Shown piece by piece: positions 6,179 to 12,393 of a stretch of 12,393 nucleotides of DNA. This DNA comes from Chloroflexota bacterium. GTDB lineage: Bacteria; Chloroflexota; UBA5177; JANWHV01. The notes under the pieces are model-generated. The model searched no databases. It was not told where the DNA came from and was given only the letters and a program-made list of their open reading frames with translations. The number at the start of each line of letters is the position of its first letter. Within the stretch, counting starts at the first letter, position 1. The stretch spans positions 1 through 12,393 of the forward strand of contig JAICHN010000107.1 in the NCBI GenBank assembly GCA_025924845.1. Reading direction: 5' to 3'. The translations under genes were made by a program, and so were the position numbers.

Positions 6179-7287
6179 GGCTGGAGCCGCGCGGCCAGCG
6201 CCGCCAGGGCGCCCTCGCGCCCGATCAGGTCATGGGCCGGTGCGGGAAGGTAGCCCATGTTGCGGAGCAAGCTCTCCTGGATGGCCAGCGTCTCGGCTTC
6301 GGGTTCTCCCGAACCAGCTCGGCCCAACACGTGTTCCAGCTTGCGGTATACGGCGAGGGCGGGGCCGCGGGCGCCAAGGGCGGCGAATTGGCGCATGAGC
6401 AAACGTACCGCCCTCTGATCGGTTTCATCATGGCGGAGCACGCGCTGGAGGGCGCTCACGGCCTGCCCCATGCATAATTCGGCCAGATGGGTAAGAAGTG
6501 CCACGTGGAGCGACTTCAAGTGCTCTCGTCTGCCGTTAATCGCTGGGTCGTGGTAGCCTTCGCCGGGCAGGTAATCGCCGGTGTAGAGGCCATCCGCTTC
6601 GAGACAGAGCCTGAGTTGGTCGCCGGCAAGCGCGCCGCCGGCCGCTGCTTCAAAGGCCAGATCGTCCAGCCAATCGGCGGGCGGGTCGGCGCCAAGACCC
6701 GGCGCCAGGGTGATGCCGGCATCGACCCGTACATAGCCGCGCGCGGCGGGCACGCCGGGTCCGTCCAGGGTAAGACGTAGCCCGCGCACCACATCGATCA
6801 AGTCACGGGTGTGAGCGCCGGGACGCTCATCGGGCCACAGCGCCGCCTCCGCGTCCTCGCGATCCAGACGGTGATTCGGGGCGCGGAGGAGGCTGCCAAA
6901 GAGCAGGGTGACGCGCGGCTGTTCGGCCCATAGGGCGGCCGAGATGTCGCGGCCCCCGGCATTGACCGCGAAACCGCCGAGCGTACGCACCCGTAGGGCG
7001 GCACCACCGGCGATTTCGTCGTGGCCCGTGGATTGTTCCTCGGCGGTTTCCGCCGGCAAGGCCGGCATGTCGGACGAAGAAGGAGTGTCGTCGGGCACGC
7101 TCACTCCTTCGGGCAGGGTGCTGCCAAGGGAACGGCGGCGACGGCGGCCATCCTCGGTCCAATAGGCATACCAATAAGGGCCGTGACCGCGGCCCTCGGC
7201 GCATAGCTCGCAGCCGCTCTTGCCGCACTTCCGATATTCTCGCCGGTACTTGACCGGCGTGCCCTCCGGCGATCCATCCACAACCAT
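6175..7287 (-). CDS. SARP-type transcriptional regulator with N-terminal Cys/His-rich module
   Basis: This 370-residue protein starts with a short module, YRREYRKCGKSGCELCAEG then HGPYWYAYW (about residues 14-43; C21, C26, C29, H35). It resembles the DUF6788-type segment seen in Chloroflexota proteins and may bind zinc. A low-complexity linker follows. From about residue 97 there is an OmpR/SARP-like winged helix (LRVRTLGGFAV, LLFGSLLRAPNHRLDREDAEAALWPD) and then a BTAD helical domain (about 200-335; LCLEADGLYTGDYLPGEGYHD, AVYRKLEHVLG). The last 18 residues, DLIGREGALAALAARLQP, are the GRE linker that in STAND regulators leads straight into the Walker A loop. Here the gene stops instead and the next ORF supplies the ATPase. 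ATG 7287 has a good GAGGAG site 7 bases upstream. It probably activates linked or metabolic genes; the target is not visible. Confidence 0.85.
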   Translation of the reverse strand: MVVDGSPEGTPVKYRREYRKCGKSGCELCAEGRGHGPYWYAYWTEDGRRRRRSLGSTLPEGVSVPDDTPSSSDMPALPAETAEEQSTGHDEIAGGAALRVRTLGGFAVNAGGRDISAALWAEQPRVTLLFGSLLRAPNHRLDREDAEAALWPDERPGAHTRDLIDVVRGLRLTLDGPGVPAARGYVRVDAGITLAPGLGADPPADWLDDLAFEAAAGGALAGDQLRLCLEADGLYTGDYLPGEGYHDPAINGRREHLKSLHVALLTHLAELCMGQAVSALQRVLRHDETDQRAVRLLMRQFAALGARGPALAVYRKLEHVLGRAGSGEPEAETLAIQESLLRNMGYLPAPAHDLIGREGALAALAARLQP

Positions 7288-7315
7288 ACACTGCTCCTCG
7301 ACTTCCTAGAGCCTG

Positions 7316-7468
7316 TTATGAACCATGAACCACCGCTACCGGCACATTACCGAGCATCAGTGTGGCGAAGGCCACGAACCGAGGGCCACCCCGGTGTACG
7401 GCGAGATCCACGTAATCCGGCGGCGCCGGGAGGGCCGACCGATATGCGGGGAGCGACGCGCCGTTCAT
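7316..7468 (-). CDS. Small coupled ORF, 50 residues, unknown
   Basis: The ATG (7468-7466) overlaps the TGA of the preceding gene (ATGA), and the ORF ends 28 bases before the SARP start, so it fits exactly between two likely genes on the same strand. The peptide runs from MNGASLPAYRSALPAPPDY to FATLMLGNVPVAVVHGS, with a mildly hydrophobic C-terminal third that is too short for a clear membrane helix. No family was recognised. The argument for it is purely positional; it may be untranslated sequence. Confidence 0.4.
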   Translation of the reverse strand: MNGASLPAYRSALPAPPDYVDLAVHRGGPRFVAFATLMLGNVPVAVVHGS

Positions 7469-7830
7469 GTAAACACCTGAACGCCAAACAAGTGCGCGGG
7501 ATCCAGCCACTGAACGGCGCGGCACTTTGGACAACGGACCAACGCCGGAAGAAACGGATAGCAGCGCGATTCGGGCGGGAGGGGACGCCCCAGCCGTCCA
7601 TGAGCACGGCGGTCCTCCAACTGCGTCGTCTGATGCCAGACGCCTTTCGACTCGTCGAGTCGCCATCCCTCCGGCGGCACCAGGCGGCGCACCGGCGAGC
7701 CCACCGGCCGAGGCTCCGGGACGGTACTCGCTACCACGCCGTCGCAGACCTGGCGGCCCTCATCATCTTGCCGTCCGCATAGGATGAGACCCGCTTTACT
7801 ACGGCGGGCGTACATCTCCCTTTCCTTCAT
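7465..7830 (-). CDS. Small four-cysteine (zinc-ribbon-like) hypothetical protein
   Basis: This 121-residue basic protein has C18 (ILCGRQ) and C29 (VCDGV) near the N-terminus and a CPKC pair (C100, C103) in RCPKCRAVQWLDPAHL near the C-terminus, a plausible split zinc-binding ribbon. The middle contains GWRLDESKGVW. The C-terminal block resembles conserved uncharacterised Chloroflexota proteins as I recall them, but no named family can be given. ATG 7830 was preferred over the longer frame (to 7908) because GAGGTG sits 6 bases upstream. It is the first gene of a compact minus-strand group that leads into the SARP/ATPase regulator. A role in nucleic-acid or regulator binding is only a guess from the cysteines. 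Confidence 0.65.
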   Translation of the reverse strand: MKEREMYARRSKAGLILCGRQDDEGRQVCDGVVASTVPEPRPVGSPVRRLVPPEGWRLDESKGVWHQTTQLEDRRAHGRLGRPLPPESRCYPFLPALVRCPKCRAVQWLDPAHLFGVQVFT

Positions 7831-7991
7831 AGTTACACCTCGCGCGGCCGCGCTTCGCGCCTTCATCGCCCTCCAGGGTAGCACAAGGGTTGGACCGGCG
7901 CCGCACATCAGTCAACACAGGCCCAAATGTATCCCAGACTCCAGTCTATGCCATGACGTACCCGGGGAACGGCGCGAAAAGGTGTGGTCGC
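7831..7991. other. Leader region upstream of the four-cysteine gene
   Basis: This gap lies between the deaminase stop and the next minus-strand gene. It has a 12-bp palindrome GCGCGGCCGCGC (7842-7853) directly before the ribosome site, where folding could limit access. It also has a small dyad AGACT-CC-AGTCT (7936-7947). No T-rich terminator for the deaminase operon is visible and no convincing promoter was found, so read-through from the operon upstream is possible. Confidence 0.35.
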
Positions 7992-9044
7992 TCAGCTTGC
8001 GACGGTCACACGGTCCGCGTAGGCGGCGAAGCCGGCGTGGCAACGCGCCAGAAGCGCGGCCCGATCCGCCGGCGACTGTAGCGTGGCGAGGGCACCCGCG
8101 AACACGAGTGCCTCAATCCGCGCCGCGTCAAAGTCCAGGTGCTCGGCCAGAGCCAGATACTCCCCGGTAAGCGTAGCATTGAACATCGGCGGATCGTCGG
8201 AATTGATCGTTATGTAGAGTCCTTCATCCAGTAAACGCGGCAGGGGATGCTCGGCCAGAGATGACGACACCCCGAGACAGACATTACTGGTGGGACAGAC
8301 ATCAAGGGGAATCTGTCGGTCGCGCAGTTCGGCCACCAGGTTCGGATCCGCCAGGCAAGTGACCCCGTGCTCGATGCGTACCGGATCGCATACGCGCAGG
8401 GCGCTCCAGATGCTCTCCGGTCCCACCGTCTCCCCGGCATGAGGCACGCAGGGCAGACCCGCCGCTCGGGCGCGGGCAAAGGCCGCGGCGTACCGCTCCG
8501 GAGGGTTTCCCACCTCCGTGCCGCCCAGCCCCAGGGCCACCACCCCATCGCCCATGGCGCTAATCGCCCAATCCGCGGTAATCAGTCCATCCTCCGCACC
8601 TACCATACGTGGAATATCGATGATCAGGCCCATGTCGGTCCCTAGTTCGCGCACTGCCCAACGGCGGGCCCGATTGAGCGCGGCTAGCTGATCGCGGAAG
8701 GAAAGGCCCTTGCGCTTATAGTGCGTGAAGGCGGTATACGTCACCTCGCTATAGAGCACATTCTGGGCGGCCTGACCGGCGAGGAACTCGCGCGCCACCA
8801 ACTCGATATCGTCCGGGGTCCGCAAGCACGAGGAGATGGTGGTGAAGATTTCGACAAAGTGAGGAAAGCCGGTGAAGACGAACCACTCGCGGAGTCCCTC
8901 GGCGGTGGCGGCGGGAAGGGGAACATCATGGGTCCTGGCCAACTGGAGAAGGGTCTGAGGGGCGATGGCGCCCTCCAGATGGACATGCAGTTCCACCTTG
9001 GGCATGGCGACGATCAACTGCTCAAGGGCTGGGGTAAGCGGCAT
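7992..9044 (-). CDS. add: Adenosine deaminase family enzyme (adenosine or aminodeoxyfutalosine deaminase)
   Basis: This 350-residue cytosolic zinc hydrolase deaminates an adenine-type nucleoside to the inosine form. All family ligands are visible: ELHVHLEG (H20, H22 zinc), the GLGGTEVG substrate loop, PHAGE (zinc H and catalytic E), IEHGV (catalytic H), VCPTSNVCLGV, and INSDDPPMF (zinc and catalytic Asp pair). ATG 9044 was chosen for its GGAGG site about 9 bases upstream and because the family starts shortly before MPKVELHVHLEG; an open frame extends to 9083 without support. The sequence resembles the subgroup containing 6-aminodeoxyfutalosine deaminases of menaquinone synthesis as well as true adenosine deaminases, so the exact substrate is uncertain. 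It follows the DppB-type permease by 52 bases and is probably co-transcribed with the transporter. The symbol denotes the family. Confidence 0.92.
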   Translation of the reverse strand: MPLTPALEQLIVAMPKVELHVHLEGAIAPQTLLQLARTHDVPLPAATAEGLREWFVFTGFPHFVEIFTTISSCLRTPDDIELVAREFLAGQAAQNVLYSEVTYTAFTHYKRKGLSFRDQLAALNRARRWAVRELGTDMGLIIDIPRMVGAEDGLITADWAISAMGDGVVALGLGGTEVGNPPERYAAAFARARAAGLPCVPHAGETVGPESIWSALRVCDPVRIEHGVTCLADPNLVAELRDRQIPLDVCPTSNVCLGVSSSLAEHPLPRLLDEGLYITINSDDPPMFNATLTGEYLALAEHLDFDAARIEALVFAGALATLQSPADRAALLARCHAGFAAYADRVTVAS

Positions 9045-9096
9045 CGGGTATTTCCTCCGGCATGGCCGTTGTGTTTCGCGCAAGATACCAACGGCG

Positions 9097-10023
9097 CTAA
9101 TCGTACCGGATACGCGGATCGATGAAACCCAGGCCGAGGTCGACGATGATGTTGGAGATGACGATCAGCAGTGCGGTAAAGAGCACGGTGCCCAGAATCA
9201 GGGGGATGTCGAGCTGGTTGATTGCGTCGATGGCTTGCTTCCCCACGCCCGGCAAGCTGAAGACGTATTCAATAATGAACACGCCGCCCAGGAAGTAACC
9301 CAGGTCGATGCCGATCTGAGTAATAATCGGCACGATCGCGTTAGGCAGTACGTGCCGGTACAGGATCACCCACTCCGAGAGGCCCTTGGCGCGGGCCATG
9401 CGCACGTACTGCTGATCCAGCACATCGAGGATCGTGGACCGGAAGGTGCGTGTATAGACGGCCGCGCCGCCCACCCCCAGGGTGATACAGGGGAGGATCA
9501 TATACCAGATGGACGGGCTGCCATAACCGCCGATGGGGAACCAACCCAGCTTGAAGGCAAAATAGTAGAGCAATACCAGGCCAAGCCAGAATTGGGGCGC
9601 CGCCAGTCCAGTGAGCGCGAAGAGGGTTGCCGATCGGTCGAAGACGGAACCCCGCCGATAGGCGGAAATCACGCCCGTCGGCAGGCCGATCAACAGTTCC
9701 ACGAACACGCCTCCCAGGGCCAACTGCGCGGTGACCGGGAAGCGGGCCAGGATAGTGGGCAGAACTGCGACATTCTGGACGTAGGAATAGCCGAAGTCGC
9801 CGTGCAGCACATTGCCGAGGTAACGGCCGTACTGCACCCAGAACGGTTGGTCGAGGCCGAGCTGATGGCGGATACTCCGTACCACCTCGGGAGTGGCGCC
9901 CGGCCCGGCCAGGCGACGCGCCGGATCGCCGGGCATCAGATAGGTGAGGCCGTAGGTAATCACGGAGATGCCGAGGAGCACGAGCAGCATAAGCAGCAGC
10001 CGTCTGATTAGAAACCGGAGCAT
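9097..10023 (-). CDS. DppB/OppB-type ABC transporter permease
   Basis: This 308-residue inner-membrane permease has an N-terminal signal-anchor helix (RFLIRRLLLMLLVLLGISVITYGL, residues 3-26) followed by the diagnostic YLMPGDPARRL. The periplasmic segment (LGLDQPFWVQYGRYLGNVLHGDFGYSY) is followed by five more hydrophobic helices. The cytoplasmic EAA-type coupling loop is YVRMARAKGLSEWVILYRHVLPNA, and the end GLGFIDPRIRYD is typical of the family. Full length fits the usual 305-340 residues. ATG 10023 has GGAGG 9 bases upstream; the frame also opens at 10038, inside that ribosome site. It pairs with the DppC-type subunit at the window end to form the membrane channel for the solute captured by the binding protein. 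ATPase subunits are not in the window. Confidence 0.94.
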   Translation of the reverse strand: MLRFLIRRLLLMLLVLLGISVITYGLTYLMPGDPARRLAGPGATPEVVRSIRHQLGLDQPFWVQYGRYLGNVLHGDFGYSYVQNVAVLPTILARFPVTAQLALGGVFVELLIGLPTGVISAYRRGSVFDRSATLFALTGLAAPQFWLGLVLLYYFAFKLGWFPIGGYGSPSIWYMILPCITLGVGGAAVYTRTFRSTILDVLDQQYVRMARAKGLSEWVILYRHVLPNAIVPIITQIGIDLGYFLGGVFIIEYVFSLPGVGKQAIDAINQLDIPLILGTVLFTALLIVISNIIVDLGLGFIDPRIRYD

Positions 10024-10056
10024 TACTCGGCCCTCCATGATCGCTTCGGGTTGGTA

Positions 10057-10084
10057 GCCGGAGGGCGAGTAGCCGCCCTCCGGC
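10057..10084 (-). terminator. Intercistronic hairpin between binding protein and DppB-type permease
   Basis: GCCGGAGGGCG (10057-10067) pairs perfectly with CGCCCTCCGGC (10074-10084) around a 6-base loop, 16 bases after the binding-protein stop. No T-run follows on the minus strand, so full termination is unlikely. It more likely protects the upstream mRNA or attenuates, giving more binding protein than permease, as in other binding-protein operons. Confidence 0.6.
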
Positions 10085-10100
10085 CGCCGACCTCACCGGA

Positions 10101-11732
10101 TTACGACTTGGTGTAGTCCTCCATGACGAAGGTCCACACGTTGTGCAAGAAGAAATTGCCTACGGCCGCCGAATGGAAGACGTAGTACACGGGATTGTAG
10201 ATCGGTACAACCGGCGCGTCCTGCATCACCATCTTGTCCAGCGCGGGGTACTGCGCCAATCGGGCCGACCGATCGGTCATGCTCTTGAGCTTTTGGGCGA
10301 AGGTATCCACCTTGGGATTGCAGTACCACGGTTCGTTGAACGTGCCGGGCACGGCGGATTCGCAGCTGAGAATGGGCTCGAAGAAGTCGTTCGGGTCCGG
10401 AAAGTCCTGGTACCAGGCGGTCCAGGTAATCGGCACCTTCTGCTTGGTCCCGACCAAAGTTTGCCAGGTATTGCCGTCCACAATCTTGAGCTGCGCCGTG
10501 ATCCCGATCTGCGCGAGTTGCTGCACGATGTTCTGAGAGATACGCGGATCGGCGGAAATGTTATCCGAGTAAAACGTGGTGCTGAAGCCCTTGGGATAGC
10601 CCGCCTGCGCCAGCAATTTCTTCGCCGCGGCGGGGTTATACGGATACAGATCAAACTTGCCGTAACCCGGCATACCGGGCGGCAGGATGGTAGTGGTCGC
10701 GATCCCCTGCCCGTTGACGAGGCGCAAAATCGGCTTGCGGTCGATCGCCATGTTGACGGCCCGACGCACCAACACGTTGTCGAACGGCTTCATCTGCACA
10801 TTCATCGGTATGTACCAGAAGGCGACCTGCGCCTGCTTCACCACTTGCTTGCTCAGCTTCGGATCATTGATCACGTTCACGAACTCGGCGGGGGGAATGG
10901 CCGGCTGATCGCCATCATAATCGGCCTGGCCGCGTTGAATCCGCAGGTACGCCGTATCGAGGTCCACCCCGAAGTCGGCTTCGATGTTGTCGACCTTCCC
11001 GACGTTGCCACCAAAATAATGCGGGTTCTTGGTCAGGGTGAGCTTCTGATTGATCACGTGTTGCACGAACATGTAAGGGCCGGTGCCCATGGGATGCAAA
11101 GCGTCATAGGTTTTGCCGTACTTGGCGATCGTCGCCTTGTCGACCACCGAACCGAACGGCATGGCCAGCACGCTGAGGAACGAGGCATCGGGCTTGATCA
11201 GATTAATCTGTAAGGTGAACGAATCCAGGGCCTTGATACCGGAGACTGATTTGGCCTTGCCGGTATTGTAGGCGTTGGCGCCCACGATATTGAACCAGAA
11301 GCTGGCGCCGCCGGCCTGGGTCTTGGGATCGATGATCCGATTGAACGAGTAGACCCAGTCGGCGGCCGTGGCCAACTTGCCGTTCCAGAAATGAACATCG
11401 TGACGCAGCTTGAAGGTGTAGGTTTTGCCGCCGTTAGTAATCGCCGGCATCGCCGCCGCGGCGTCCGGAATCAAGGTATCGCCGTTCCCATGGGTGATGT
11501 CATAGCCGACCAGTTGGTCGTACATCTCATGAACGAACGGATAGCACTCGGTGTCGTAGCACTTTCCCGTATCCAGGTGCGAGATGTCGGTCTTGTAGTC
11601 CACTATGAGCGTGGTGGCCGCGTGCGCCGATCGCGCCAACGTGGCGTGGGGCGCCACCTGCAATGAGAGACCAGCGATCAGCGCCGCCGCCGCCGCGGCA
11701 CGCCAGATCGGATAGTGTCTACCTTTGGCCAT
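10101..11732 (-). CDS. Extracellular substrate-binding protein, family 5 (peptide/nickel type)
   Basis: This 543-residue protein captures the solute outside the membrane for the flanking permeases. The N-terminus is a secretion signal: basic MAKGRHYPIWR, hydrophobic AAAAAALIAGLSLQV, then a likely signal peptidase I cut after AHA (residue 38). There is no lipobox cysteine, so it is not an obvious lipoprotein. Family-5 blocks follow: TYTFKLRHDVHFWNGKLATAADWVYSFNR, MGTGPYMF, YIPMNVQMKPFDNVLVRRAVNMAIDR, YNPAAAKKLLAQAGYP, and DFPDPNDFFEPIL near the C-terminal hinge. Two close cysteine pairs (C58/C63 and the CESAVPGTFNEPWYC pair) could form disulfides. ATG 11732 has GGAGG 10 bases upstream. The ligand cannot be read from sequence; family members carry peptides, nickel, sugars or nucleoside-like solutes, and the linked deaminase hints at a purine compound. 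Confidence 0.93.
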   Translation of the reverse strand: MAKGRHYPIWRAAAAAALIAGLSLQVAPHATLARSAHAATTLIVDYKTDISHLDTGKCYDTECYPFVHEMYDQLVGYDITHGNGDTLIPDAAAAMPAITNGGKTYTFKLRHDVHFWNGKLATAADWVYSFNRIIDPKTQAGGASFWFNIVGANAYNTGKAKSVSGIKALDSFTLQINLIKPDASFLSVLAMPFGSVVDKATIAKYGKTYDALHPMGTGPYMFVQHVINQKLTLTKNPHYFGGNVGKVDNIEADFGVDLDTAYLRIQRGQADYDGDQPAIPPAEFVNVINDPKLSKQVVKQAQVAFWYIPMNVQMKPFDNVLVRRAVNMAIDRKPILRLVNGQGIATTTILPPGMPGYGKFDLYPYNPAAAKKLLAQAGYPKGFSTTFYSDNISADPRISQNIVQQLAQIGITAQLKIVDGNTWQTLVGTKQKVPITWTAWYQDFPDPNDFFEPILSCESAVPGTFNEPWYCNPKVDTFAQKLKSMTDRSARLAQYPALDKMVMQDAPVVPIYNPVYYVFHSAAVGNFFLHNVWTFVMEDYTKS

Positions 11733-11767
11733 ATGCTTGCATCCTCCAGTTCCCTTAACGTAGAAAC

Positions 11768-11815
11768 TCAGGGATCGATAATTCCCGTCGCCGGATGTCC
11801 TCGTGTACCGTGCAT
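11768..11815 (-). CDS. Possible 15-residue leader ORF before the binding-protein gene
   Basis: In the gap between the DppC-type permease stop and the binding-protein start, ATG 11815 is directly preceded by AAAGGAGGGTG, an unusually long match to the anti-Shine-Dalgarno. It encodes MHGTRGHPATGIIDP and stops at 11768-11770, 35 bases before the binding-protein ATG. The spacing from GGAGG to ATG (about 3-4 bases) is short, which weakens the case. It may be a leader peptide or ribosome-standby site tuning binding-protein expression, or chance. Confidence 0.25.
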   Translation of the reverse strand: MHGTRGHPATGIIDP

Positions 11816-11839
11816 CACCCTCCTTTCAGGACTTGGCGA

Positions 11840-12393
11840 TCAACGCCCGCCGCTTTGGATGGGATCGAGCGTGTCTCTGAGCCAGTCACCCAGCAAATTA
11901 AACCCGAGTACGGTCACCATGATCGCCACCCCCGGGAAGATCACCATGGTGGGGTCCGAATGGTAGTACTGTTGTGCTTCATTGATCATGTTTCCCCAGC
12001 TGGCCGTCGGCAGCGGTACGCCGATCCCGACATAGCTCAGCGCCGCTTCGACCAGCACCGTGGTGGCCACCCCGAGCGTGGTATATACGATGATTACCGA
12101 CACTAGGTGGGGCAAGATGTACAGACCAAGGATGCGCGGGCCGGCGGCGCCCAGGGCACGCGCCGCCTCCACGAACTCCCGTTCCTTGAGTGAAAGCACC
12201 ATGCCGTGGATGACGCGGGCGGTAGTGGTCCAGTAGAGGATGGCGATCACGATAATGATATTGGTCAGACTGGGGCTGGTAATGGCGATCAGGGCGATGG
12301 CGAAGAGTAGGATCGGAAAGGCCATCATGATGTCGGTGACGCGCATCATGATGATGTCTACCCAACCGCCCGCATAGGCAGACACCGAGCCGA
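11840..12393 (-). CDS. DppC/OppC-type ABC transporter permease, partial (5' end beyond window)
   Basis: The last 184 residues of the second permease subunit are open to the window edge. Visible blocks are YAGGWVDIIMMRVTDIMMAFP, a helix TNIIIVIAILYWTTTARVIHGMVLSLKEREFVEAARALGA (with the EAA-type coupling loop), LGLYILPHLVSVIIVYTTLGVA, VEAALSYVGIGVPLPTASWGNMI and the ending LGDWLRDTLDP, all typical of DppC. It is transcribed before the binding-protein gene, with 107 bases between. The order C-type permease, binding protein, B-type permease differs from the common binding protein, B, C order. The missing N-terminus should contain the first membrane helices. Confidence 0.93.
   Translation of the reverse strand, partial: GSVSAYAGGWVDIIMMRVTDIMMAFPILLFAIALIAITSPSLTNIIIVIAILYWTTTARVIHGMVLSLKEREFVEAARALGAAGPRILGLYILPHLVSVIIVYTTLGVATTVLVEAALSYVGIGVPLPTASWGNMINEAQQYYHSDPTMVIFPGVAIMVTVLGFNLLGDWLRDTLDPIQSGGR

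Noticed and set aside
7875..7915. TTGACT on the minus strand (7915-7910) with TACCCT (7880-7875) as a promoter for the four-cysteine gene
   Set aside because: The hexamers are 29 bases apart, far from 17, and no acceptable -10 or -35 lies at the right distance from either.
8965..10011. Plus-strand open frame of 348 codons opposite the permease
   Set aside because: The minus strand carries a full DppB-type permease with a good ribosome site. The plus frame is charged, Q/H/E-rich shadow with no recognisable domain.
10143..11213. Plus-strand open frame of 356 codons opposite the binding protein
   Set aside because: It is antisense to a complete family-5 binding protein with signal peptide; its composition (V, H, R, L repeats) is typical of a shadow frame.
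1..12393. CRISPR arrays, tRNA or rRNA genes, riboswitches
   Set aside because: No regularly spaced repeats, cloverleaf-like segments or rRNA-like conserved stretches were seen by eye on either strand; this is not a computed search.

Overview
The window is about 60 % GC and mostly coded on the minus strand. It looks like a bacterial chromosome of the Chloroflexota or a similar high-GC, soil or thermophile-associated lineage. The hints are a SARP/STAND regulator with a Cys/His-rich N-terminal module, a serine hydrolase of a familiar Chloroflexota type, an FdxA-type ferredoxin and family-5 substrate-binding proteins. This assignment rests on recalled family resemblance only and is tentative.

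Left part (1-2820), a decayed zone. A minus-strand beta-lactamase-fold serine hydrolase (1-775) carries an in-frame TAA stop and starts inside what looks like another hydrolase's C-terminal domain. A complete 850-bp IS5-family (IS427-type) element (776-1625) follows, with 17-bp imperfect terminal inverted repeats, TAA on both flanks and a two-frame transposase. On its far side lies a plus-strand oligopeptide/nickel-type substrate-binding protein (1627-2820) that has lost its signal peptide and about its first 140 residues. The IS therefore sits exactly between two unrelated decapitated genes. A 44-bp perfect palindrome closes this zone, probably as a terminator.

Middle part (2880-7990). A free-standing 7Fe/8Fe-type ferredoxin (plus strand) faces a universal stress protein (minus strand) across two hairpins. 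Upstream on the minus strand is a tightly packed gene group, read from 7830 down to 4154: a small four-cysteine protein, a 50-residue coupled ORF, a SARP-type regulator (Cys-rich module, winged helix, BTAD), and an ATPase-TPR protein. The last two look like one STAND regulator split between its GRE linker and Walker A loop. The first pair and the last pair each overlap by 4 bases.

Right part (7992-12393), a minus-strand transport operon. In transcription order it holds a DppC-type permease (cut by the window end), a secreted family-5 substrate-binding protein, a DppB-type permease and an adenosine-deaminase-family enzyme. No ATPase subunit is in the window. A strong hairpin lies between the binding protein and the DppB-type permease, and a possible leader ORF precedes the binding protein. 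The linked deaminase suggests, but does not prove, that the imported solute feeds purine nucleoside salvage or futalosine-type metabolism.
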